Shown here: positions 37,738 through 44,672 of the stretch, piece by piece
How the letters are laid out: each line of letters starts with the position of its first letter
Numbering within the stretch: the first letter of the stretch is position 1
NCBI RefSeq assembly: GCF_019635465.1
Contig: NZ_JAHBZK010000002.1
Coordinates: 124,001 to 188,000, forward strand
DNA: 64,000 nucleotides
Direction: 5' to 3'
From: Hydrogenophaga sp.
GTDB taxonomy: Bacteria; Pseudomonadota; Gammaproteobacteria; Burkholderiales; Burkholderiaceae_C
Made by a program: the position numbers and the translations under genes
Notes under the pieces: generated by a model
Databases searched by the model: none
Told to the model about the DNA's origin: nothing
Seen by the model: only the letters and a program-made list of their open reading frames with translations

Positions 37738-37943
37738 TCGCCGGCTTTGGCGCCGAGCTTGCGCATGATGATTTCCAGCGGGCACCAGCGGGTCAGCGCG
37801 CTTTGCAGCAGGTTGGCGCCGACGAAGGCGGTGAAGGCCAGCCACCAGGTGTTGACGAACAGCGGGCTGCCCGGCACGCCGAGGGCGAGCGAGATGAGGA
37901 TGAAGCTGCCGGCGAAGAGGCGAACGATTTGCCACGAGTTCAT
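37734..37943 (-). CDS. DUF2892 (YgaP-like) small membrane protein
   Basis: A 69-residue protein with two membrane helices (LFAGSFILISLALGV and NTWWLAFTAFVGANLLQ) and a conserved CPLEIIMRKLG near the end. It matches the membrane part of YgaP, where it is fused to a sulfurtransferase (rhodanese) domain in other bacteria. Here it stands alone between the RND pump and the TolC-like gene, overlapping both by ATGA. In YgaP the domain is linked to sulfur and thiocyanate handling, which agrees with the SQR gene in this operon. Confidence 0.8.
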
Positions 37944-40900
37944 GAGGGTTCTCCTTGAGGTTGGGTTGAGGCAAGCGGGGCTGGCTCGTGGCGGTAGGCC
38001 ACGAAATACAGCAAGGGGATGACCACCAGCGTGAGCAGCGTGCTCACGAAGATGCCGAAGATCAGCGAGATCGCCAGACCGTTGAAGATCGGGTCGTCGA
38101 GGATGAAGAACGCTCCCAGCATGGCCGCCAGGCCGGTGAGCACGATGGGCTGCGCGCGAGTCGCGGCGGAGCGCACCACGGCTTGCTTGAGCGGCATGCC
38201 TTCGGCCACCTGCAGCCGGATGAAGTCCACCAGCAGGATGGAGTTGCGCACGATGATGCCGGCCAGCGCGATCATGCCGATCATGCTGGTGGCGGTGAAT
38301 TGCGCGCCCAGCAAGGCGTGGCCGGGCATCACGCCGACGATGGTCAGCGGGATGGGCGCCATGATGATCAGCGGCGTGAGGTAGGAGCCGAACTGCGCCA
38401 CCACCAGCAGGTAGATCAGCACCAGACCCACGGCGTAGGCGGCGCCCATGTCGCGGAAGGTCTCGTAGGTGATCTGCCACTCGCCGTCCCACTTGATGGC
38501 GTAGTCGCGCCAGGTGTCGGCGGGCTGGCTGATGAAGGTCTCGCCCAGCGAGCCGCCACCGGGCGGCGTGATCTTCGCCAGCGCCGGGCGCATCTGGAAC
38601 ATGCCGTAGAGCGGGCTGTCGAGCGCGCCGGCCATGTCGCCGACGACGAAGTGCACCGGCAGGCCGTCCTTGTGGAACACCGGTTGCTCGCGCAGGCTGT
38701 CGGTGATCTGCACCAGCTCGCGGATCGGCACGATCTGGCCGGCCGCACCGCGCACACCCAGTTGCAGCAAGGCATCGAGGCTGCCGTGCAACTCACTCGG
38801 CAACTGAAGGGTGGCGGCGGCCGGGTACTTGCTCGCGTCGTGCAGGTAGGTGGTGGCCTCGCCCGCCAGACCAGCGCGCAGCGTGCTCACGATGGCGGCC
38901 TGCGGCACGCCCAGCAGCGCGGCCTTGCGGCGGTCGATGTTGAGCAGTTGTCGCGGCGCGTCGGCAATGCCAGAGTCGTCGATGTCGACCACGCCCGGCG
39001 TCTGCTCGAACACCTGGCGCACCGCTTGGGCGACGGTGCGGCGGCCGTCGGCGTCGGGGCCATAGACCTCGGCCACGATGGGCGAGAGCACCGGCGGGCC
39101 GGGGGGCACTTCGACCACCTTGACGTTGGCGCCGTGGCGTTGGCCGATGGCTTGCAGCGCCGGGCGCACACGGGTGGCGATGGCGTGGCTCTGCTCGCTG
39201 CGCTCGTGCTTGTCGACCAGGTTGACCTGCAGGTCGCCGACCTCGCCGCCGGCGCGCAGGTAGTACTGGCGCACCAGGCCGTTGAAGTTGATGGGGGCAG
39301 CGGTGCCGGCATAGGCCTGGTAGTCCACCACCTCGGGCTGCTGTGCCACGTAGGCGCCCAGCTCGCGCAACACCGCGGCAGTGCGCTCCACCGGCGTGCC
39401 GGCGGGCATGTCCACCACCACCTGGAACTCCGACTTGTTGTCGAAGGGCAGCATCTTGAGCACCACCAGGCCGAACACCGGCAGCGCCAGCGACAGCGCG
39501 ATCAGGCCGGCCACGCCCAGGCCCAGCAGCTTGCGGTTGCGACCGCCGCGGCGCTCGTCGAGCAGGGGGCGGAAGACCCGGTCGAACAGCGGACCGATGC
39601 GCGCGGCCAGGCCTTTGGGGGCGTGGTCGCCGTGGGCACCACCGTCTGCGCCGCCGGTGTGCTTGAGCCACAGGCGCGACAACCAGGGCGTCACGATGAA
39701 GGCGATTGCCAGCGACAACAGCATGCCCATGCTGGCGTTGATCGGGATCGGGCTCATGTACGGACCCATCAGGCCCGAGACGAAGGCCATGGGCAGCAGC
39801 GCCGCGATCACGGTCAGCGTGGCCAGGATGGTGGGGCCGCCCACTTCGTCGACCGCACCGGGGATCAGCTCAACCAGCGTCTTGTGTGGGTACAGCGCCA
39901 TGTGGCGGTGGATGTTCTCGACCACCACGATGGCGTCGTCGACCAGGATGCCGATCGAGAAGATCAACGCGAACAGCGACACCCGGTTGAGCGTGAAGCC
40001 CCAGGCCCAGGAGGCGAACAGCGTGACGGTGAGCGTGAGGATCACCGCGGTGCCGACGATGGCGGCCTCGCGGCGGCCCAGGGCCAGGAACACCAGCGCC
40101 ACGACCGAGGCGGTCGCGAACATCAGCTTCTGGATCAGCTTCATCGCCTTGTCGTTGGCGGTGGCGCCATAGTTGCGCGTCTCGGCCACTTGCACGTTGG
40201 ACGGGATCAGCGTGTTCTTGACCGTGTCCACGCGCTGCATCACGGCGTCGGCCACGGCGATGGCGTTCTCGCCCGGCTTCTTGGTGATGGCCAGCGTGAC
40301 CGCCGGGTATTCGCCACCGTCTTTGCCGGTCACGCCGTGCCACACATAGCGTTGCGCCGGCAGCGGGCCGTCGACCACGCGGGCCACGTCCTGCAGGAAC
40401 ACCGGGCGGCCCTGGCGAACGCCGACCACCAGCTCACCGACCTCGCGCGCATCGCGCAGGTAGGGGCCGGCTTCCAGCGCCACGGCGCGGTCGCCAGCGA
40501 GCAGGTCGCCCACCGGTGCGCCCAGGTTGGCCGACTGCAACGCCTGGCGCAGCTCGGGCACGGTGACGCCGGCACCGGCCATGCGGGCGGGGTCGATCTC
40601 GACCCGGATGGCGCGGCCCGGGCCACCGATGGTGGTGATCTCGCGCGTGCCCTTGACGTGCTTGAGGTCGGCCTCCAGCGTGTGGGCCACGCGCTCCAGG
40701 TCGAAGGCGCCCAGCGCCGGGTCCTGGCTGAACAGGGTGAGCGTGACGATGGGCACGTCGTCGATGCCCTTGGGCTTGATCAGCGGCTCGCCCACGCCCA
40801 GGCCGGCGGGCAGCCAGTCGGCGTTGGCGTTAACGGTGTCGTACAGGCGCACCAGCGCTTCGGTGCGCGGCACGCCCACCTCGAACTGCACGGTGACGAT

Positions 40901-41176
40901 GGCCACGCCGGGGCGCGAGACGCTCATCACGTGCTCCACCCCCGCCATCTGCGACAGCACCTGCTCGGCCGGTGTCGCCACCATCTGCTCCACGTCCTTG
41001 ACCGATGCCCCGGGGAAGGGGATCAGCACGTTGGCCATGGTCACGTTGATCTGCGGCTCTTCCTCGCGCGGCGTGACGAGCACCGCGAACATGCCCAGCA
41101 GCAGGGCCACCAGGGCCAGCAGCGGGGTGATGTGCGCGCTCTGGAAGAAGCGGGCAATGCGTCCGGAAATGCCCAT
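37940..41176 (-). CDS. RND efflux pump, inner-membrane permease
   Basis: A 1078-residue proton-driven RND transporter with the AcrB-type layout: one N-terminal helix, a large periplasmic loop, a helix bundle with the proton-relay acidic pair in GILVDDAIVVVENIH, a second loop and a final bundle. The ATG at 41176 shares a base with the stop of the membrane-fusion gene. The ribosome site and start of DUF2892 lie in its last codons. Export cargo is unknown. The co-encoded SQR and DUF2892 point to sulfur compounds such as polysulfide or sulfane sulfur rather than drugs, but this is inference. Confidence 0.9.
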   Translation of the reverse strand: MGISGRIARFFQSAHITPLLALVALLLGMFAVLVTPREEEPQINVTMANVLIPFPGASVKDVEQMVATPAEQVLSQMAGVEHVMSVSRPGVAIVTVQFEVGVPRTEALVRLYDTVNANADWLPAGLGVGEPLIKPKGIDDVPIVTLTLFSQDPALGAFDLERVAHTLEADLKHVKGTREITTIGGPGRAIRVEIDPARMAGAGVTVPELRQALQSANLGAPVGDLLAGDRAVALEAGPYLRDAREVGELVVGVRQGRPVFLQDVARVVDGPLPAQRYVWHGVTGKDGGEYPAVTLAITKKPGENAIAVADAVMQRVDTVKNTLIPSNVQVAETRNYGATANDKAMKLIQKLMFATASVVALVFLALGRREAAIVGTAVILTLTVTLFASWAWGFTLNRVSLFALIFSIGILVDDAIVVVENIHRHMALYPHKTLVELIPGAVDEVGGPTILATLTVIAALLPMAFVSGLMGPYMSPIPINASMGMLLSLAIAFIVTPWLSRLWLKHTGGADGGAHGDHAPKGLAARIGPLFDRVFRPLLDERRGGRNRKLLGLGVAGLIALSLALPVFGLVVLKMLPFDNKSEFQVVVDMPAGTPVERTAAVLRELGAYVAQQPEVVDYQAYAGTAAPINFNGLVRQYYLRAGGEVGDLQVNLVDKHERSEQSHAIATRVRPALQAIGQRHGANVKVVEVPPGPPVLSPIVAEVYGPDADGRRTVAQAVRQVFEQTPGVVDIDDSGIADAPRQLLNIDRRKAALLGVPQAAIVSTLRAGLAGEATTYLHDASKYPAAATLQLPSELHGSLDALLQLGVRGAAGQIVPIRELVQITDSLREQPVFHKDGLPVHFVVGDMAGALDSPLYGMFQMRPALAKITPPGGGSLGETFISQPADTWRDYAIKWDGEWQITYETFRDMGAAYAVGLVLIYLLVVAQFGSYLTPLIIMAPIPLTIVGVMPGHALLGAQFTATSMIGMIALAGIIVRNSILLVDFIRLQVAEGMPLKQAVVRSAATRAQPIVLTGLAAMLGAFFILDDPIFNGLAISLIFGIFVSTLLTLVVIPLLYFVAYRHEPAPLASTQPQGEPS

Positions 41177-42216
41177 CACCGCACCTTGGCCGCGGCTTGC
41201 GGGTCGAGGGCCACGCGCTCACCGGCGCGCAAACCCGAGAGGATTTCCACCTGGTCGCCGCTGACCGGCCCCAGGCGCACCTGGCGCAGCAGTGGACGGG
41301 CGTCGCTGCCGATCACGTAGACCGCGGTCAGCTCGGCACGGCGCACCACCGCCGCCAGCGGCACGCTGATGCGCGCGCCGTCGGTGCTGGCGCCGGGCAG
41401 CCACACACGGGCAAAGCTGCCTGGTGCGACCGTGGTGCCGGCGGGCAGGTCGAAGCGCACGGTGACGGTGTGGGTGGCGGGGTCGACCGCCGGCAGCACC
41501 TGCCAGCGGGTGGGGGTGATGCGCGCGGCGTCCAGTCCGGGCACGTCGATGCGGGCGGCACCGCCGTTGGCGTCCAGGCGGGTGGCCGCGGTCTGCGGCA
41601 GTGCGGCCGACACCCGCAGGGCGGCGGGGTCGTGCAAAGTCACCAGCGCGCGGCCCGGCATGGCCATGTCGCCCAGCACCACGGCCACGTCGGACACCAC
41701 GCCGTCGTACGGCGCCTTGACCACATAGAAGCCCGATTCGGTGCGGGCCGCACCGGCGGCGGCCACCTGCGCGGCCGACTGGGCCTGGGTGGCCTTGTAC
41801 TGGGCCTCGGCGCGGTCGAGTGCGGCCTGGCTGATGTAGTTCTTCTGGAACAGCTGTTTCTGGCGCTCGTACTCGCGCGTGGCCGCGACCTGGGCGGCGC
41901 GCGCGGCCTGCACCTGGGCGGCGGCCGCGCCGGCCTGTTGCTCGGCCGCGCGGGCGTCCAGTCGCAGCAGTACCTGACCGGCCTTGACGCGGTCGCCGGC
42001 CTTCACCGTCAGCGCCACCACGGCGCCGGGCACCTGGGCGGCCACCACGGTCTGGCGCACGGCCTCCACGGTGCCGTCAAAGGCGTCGGCCTGTGCCACG
42101 CCGCTGGCGGTCACCGGGGCGCTGGCCAGGTCGGCGGCAACCACCGGCCAGGCCGGCACGGCCAACGCCGCCGTCACGGCGGCGGTCAGCAGCGAGCGCT
42201 TCGGCATCCATTCCAT
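41176..42216 (-). CDS. membrane-fusion (periplasmic adaptor) protein of the RND system
   Basis: A 346-residue adaptor. A signal peptide (LLTAAVTAALAVPAWPVVA) is followed by a lipoyl-like region (VPGAVVALTVKAGDRVKAGQVLLRL), a short coiled-coil hairpin and a beta-barrel with a second lipoyl half (YDGVVSDVAVVLGDM). It links the RND permease to the TolC-like channel. The first gene of the operon, it follows a sigma-70-type promoter and an operator for the divergent ArsR protein. Ribosome site GGAGAG. Confidence 0.88.
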   Translation of the reverse strand: MEWMPKRSLLTAAVTAALAVPAWPVVAADLASAPVTASGVAQADAFDGTVEAVRQTVVAAQVPGAVVALTVKAGDRVKAGQVLLRLDARAAEQQAGAAAAQVQAARAAQVAATREYERQKQLFQKNYISQAALDRAEAQYKATQAQSAAQVAAAGAARTESGFYVVKAPYDGVVSDVAVVLGDMAMPGRALVTLHDPAALRVSAALPQTAATRLDANGGAARIDVPGLDAARITPTRWQVLPAVDPATHTVTVRFDLPAGTTVAPGSFARVWLPGASTDGARISVPLAAVVRRAELTAVYVIGSDARPLLRQVRLGPVSGDQVEILSGLRAGERVALDPQAAAKVR

Positions 42217-42230
42217 TTGTCTCTCCTGGG

Positions 42231-42259
42231 TTCACAAGTTGTGCAATGAAGGCTATTAT
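42231..42259 (+). promoter_or_regulatory. promoter of the arsR-type gene
   Basis: TTCACA and TATTAT are separated by exactly 17 bases and would start transcription about 25 bases before the repressor ATG at 42291. The -10 box overlaps the left half of the palindromic operator at 42257-42270. This is a sequence-pattern prediction. Confidence 0.55.
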
Positions 42260-42283
42260 GTGAGCACATAGTTAAATAGTCAA
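42255..42283 (-). promoter_or_regulatory. promoter of the efflux/SQR operon
   Basis: On the minus strand TTGACT and CATAAT lie 17 bases apart, close to the sigma-70 consensus, giving a leader of roughly 30 bases before the membrane-fusion gene. The spacer and -10 contain the operator palindrome, so repressor bound there would block RNA polymerase. Confidence 0.65.
42257..42270. promoter_or_regulatory. palindromic operator for the ArsR repressor
   Basis: TATGTG-AG-CACATA is a perfect inverted repeat with a 2-base centre. It overlaps both divergent -10 regions. ArsR/SmtB dimers bind such short A+T-rich palindromes, giving coordinated repression of the operon and autorepression. Confidence 0.65.
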
Positions 42284-42290
42284 TAAGCAA

Positions 42291-42722
42291 ATGAGCATGC
42301 TTTCAAGGAAAAAGCCGATCGGGCATGATCCGGGCTCCTCACTGCGCACATGTCCGTCCATGCAAGGCTTGTCTGCCGAGGCCCTGGAACAGGTGGCCTC
42401 TTACTTTCAGGCGCTCTCCGAGCCCACCCGACTGCACATCCTCAACCTGCTGCGCGAGGGTGAGCACAACGTGGGTGAGCTGGCGCAGGCCTGTGGCTAC
42501 ACCTCGGCCAACATCTCGCGCCACCTGGCGGTGCTCATGCAGCACGGCCTGGTCGAGCGCGAGGGCCGCGGCACCGCGGTCTACTACCGTATCGCCGATG
42601 AATCGGTGTATGCGCTGTGCGATCTGGTCTGCGGCTCGTTGGCGCGCCAGTTCGATCGCAAGGCCGAAGACCGCAAGGCCTTTGTGCGCAGCGTGCGCGC
42701 TGTGCCCCGCCCACGCCAGTAA
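42291..42722 (+). CDS. ArsR/SmtB-family repressor
   Basis: A 143-residue winged-helix repressor: ALSEPTRLHILNLLREGEHNVGELA, recognition helix TSANISRHLAVLMQHGL and the wing VEREGRGTAVYYRI. It has cysteines at about 21, 68, 110 and 114. The Cys110-x3-Cys114 pair at the dimerisation helix could be a thiol switch or a metal site. The position differs from that of the two cysteines of BigR/SqrR persulfide sensors, though their use is similar. It probably represses the adjacent MFP-RND-DUF2892-TolC-SQR operon until a sulfur species or metal releases it. The ATG at 42291 lacks a strong ribosome site; a second ATG lies two codons later. Confidence 0.85.
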   Translation: MSMLSRKKPIGHDPGSSLRTCPSMQGLSAEALEQVASYFQALSEPTRLHILNLLREGEHNVGELAQACGYTSANISRHLAVLMQHGLVEREGRGTAVYYRIADESVYALCDLVCGSLARQFDRKAEDRKAFVRSVRAVPRPRQ

Positions 42723-42746
42723 GGGCTGACCTCTTCCGATCAGGCA

Positions 42747-42774
42747 AAAAAAATCCCGCAGCAGGCTGCGGGAC
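42747..42774 (-). terminator. Rho-independent terminator of the TRAP binding-protein gene
   Basis: On the minus strand TCCCGCAG-CCTG-CTGCGGGA is followed by eight Ts. It lies 36 bases after the stop of the gene at 42811-43893, in the right orientation. Confidence 0.85.
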
Positions 42775-42810
42775 TCTCACGGTGCCTGCGCTGGAGCAGG
42801 CGATGGGCGA

Positions 42811-43893
42811 TCAGATCTTGGCCGAGGTGATGTAGCTGTCGTAGCGCCACTCGGAGAAGCGGCTCCACAGCACCTGGTCGCGCTGGAAGGCGCGCATGTC
42901 CTGGTGGATCTTCTTGAACTCGGGCGACTTGGCTTCGTGCGCGGCAAACACCTCTTGCGCGGCCTTGAAGCCGGCATCCATCACCGCCTTCGGGAAGGCC
43001 ACCAGCTTGGTGCCCGACGCCACCAAACGCTTGAGCGCCATCGGGTTCTGGGCGTCGTACTTGGCGGTCATGTCGCGCGCGGCCACGGCGCCAGCGGCGC
43101 GCACGATGGCCTTGTTCTCGGGTGACAGCGCCTCGAAGGCCTTCTTGTTGATGAAGAACTCCAGTTCGGCGCCACCTTCCCACCAACCCGGGTAGTGATA
43201 GAACGGCGCGACCTTGTTGAAGCCCAGGCGCTCGTCGTCGAACGGACCGACGAACTCGGTGGCGTCCAGCGTGCCCTTTTCCAGCGCCTGGTAGACCTCA
43301 CCGGCCGGCATGTTCTGCGCCACCACGCCCAGCTTGGCCATGGACTCGCCGAACAGACCGCCACCCAGGCGCATCTTCAGGCCCTTGAGGTCGGCCACGG
43401 ACTTGATCTCCTTGCGGTACCAGCCGCCCATCTGGGTGCCGGTGTTGCCAGAGCTCATGGAGAGGATGTTGTACTTGGCGTAGAACGCGTCGAGCAGCTT
43501 GCGCCCGTTGCCGTGCTCCATCCAGGCGTCCATGTGGCGCGCGGTCAGGCCGAAGGGCACGGCGCAACCAAAGGCGAACACCGGGTCCTTGCCGGTGAAG
43601 TAGTAGGGCGCGGTCTGCGCCATCTCGATGGTGTTGTCCTGGATGCCATCGACCACACCGAAGGCCGGCAGCAACTCGCCTGCGGCGTGCACCGACACCT
43701 CGAACTTGCCGCCCGACAGCGCCTTGACGGTCTCTGCAAACTTCTCGGCCGAGCCGAAGATGGTCGGCAGCGACTTGGGAAAACTCGATGCCAGGCGCCA
43801 GCGAACAGCGGCCTGGGCTTGCACCGCGGGCGCCACGCCAGCGGTGAACACACCGGCGATGCCAGCGTGCTTGATCAACGAACGACGATCCAT
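42811..43893 (-). CDS. solitary TRAP-type solute-binding protein with Tat-like signal
   Basis: A 360-residue DctP-family protein. The N-terminus MDRRSLIKHAGIAGVFTAGV resembles a twin-arginine signal, suggesting export in folded form. The mature part has TRAP motifs LKGLKMRLGGGLFGE, NMPAGEVYQALEKGTLDATEFV and a ligand-facing WWEGGAELEF segment, most like the 2-oxo/lactate-binding branch (TakP-like). No permease genes lie nearby, so it either uses a remote DctQM pair or is a lone sensor. It ends at a strong terminator. Ribosome site GGAGA. Confidence 0.88.
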   Translation of the reverse strand: MDRRSLIKHAGIAGVFTAGVAPAVQAQAAVRWRLASSFPKSLPTIFGSAEKFAETVKALSGGKFEVSVHAAGELLPAFGVVDGIQDNTIEMAQTAPYYFTGKDPVFAFGCAVPFGLTARHMDAWMEHGNGRKLLDAFYAKYNILSMSSGNTGTQMGGWYRKEIKSVADLKGLKMRLGGGLFGESMAKLGVVAQNMPAGEVYQALEKGTLDATEFVGPFDDERLGFNKVAPFYHYPGWWEGGAELEFFINKKAFEALSPENKAIVRAAGAVAARDMTAKYDAQNPMALKRLVASGTKLVAFPKAVMDAGFKAAQEVFAAHEAKSPEFKKIHQDMRAFQRDQVLWSRFSEWRYDSYITSAKI

Positions 43894-44184
43894 GAAAACG
43901 GTCTCCGCAACAGACAAAAAAGGCACCGCAGTGCCCACACAACAAAGGGCGCCGCGGCGCCCGGACGACAGGAACAGGAAATAGTAAGTATGCCCTCTAT
44001 TTGAAGCCCGCCCGGGCAGGAGGGTCGGACCGGGTGTGTGGACGTCTGCGCTGGAGGATCGGGCAAGCAATTCGCAGCATCGGGCTAACGCCCGACCCTG
44101 TGAAACAGGAACACTCCGTGCCCACTGGCCGTGCGCGCATGGCTGGATCGTGCATATCCACCTATCTGTTTCCGGGAGACCCCC

Positions 44185-44658
44185 ATGACCCGACTGCAAG
44201 TCAATGGCCGCGACCACGCGCTCGACGTGGACCCCGGCACCCCCGTGCTCTGGGCACTGCGCGACACGCTGGGCCTGAGCGGCACCAAGTTCGGCTGCGG
44301 CGCGGCGCAGTGCGGCGCCTGCACCGTGCACCTGGACGGCCAGGCCATCCGGTCCTGCGTCACGCCGATCGGCAGCGTCGAAGGCCGCGCCATCACCACC
44401 ATCGAGGCCGTCACCGATGGCAAGGACCCGATTGGGCGTGCCGTGCGCGACGCCTGGGTCAAACACGATGTGGCGCAATGTGGCTATTGCCAGAGTGGCC
44501 AGATCATGAGCGCCACCGCCTTCCTCAAATCCCTGCCCAAAGGCACGCGCCCGAGCGCGGCCGACATCGACGCGGCCATGGCCGGCAACATCTGCCGCTG
44601 TGGCACCTACGACCGTATCCGCGCCGCGGTGGCCGACGCCGCGCGCGCCATCGTATGA
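44185..44658 (+). CDS. [2Fe-2S] subunit of a molybdenum hydroxylase
   Basis: A 157-residue iron-sulfur protein. One plant-type cluster binds CGAAQCGACTVHLDG and the second CGYCQSGQIM with GNICRCGTYDRIR, the standard two-cluster layout of xanthine-dehydrogenase-family small subunits (IorA/CoxS). It passes electrons from the molybdenum subunit encoded next. The start at 44185 is chosen for the GGGAGA ribosome site. The 291-base gap to the divergent TRAP binding-protein gene holds a small hairpin near 44080-44095. Confidence 0.9.
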   Translation: MTRLQVNGRDHALDVDPGTPVLWALRDTLGLSGTKFGCGAAQCGACTVHLDGQAIRSCVTPIGSVEGRAITTIEAVTDGKDPIGRAVRDAWVKHDVAQCGYCQSGQIMSATAFLKSLPKGTRPSAADIDAAMAGNICRCGTYDRIRAAVADAARAIV

Positions 44659-44672
44659 GCACAGGGGGTACC

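Noticed and set aside
37988-41320. A plus-strand frame of 1110 codons opposite the RND pump and adaptor genes
   Set aside because: The composition (His, Asp, Gln, Arg in excess) is that of an antisense shadow of G+C-rich coding DNA, and it spans two genes with clear families on the other strand.
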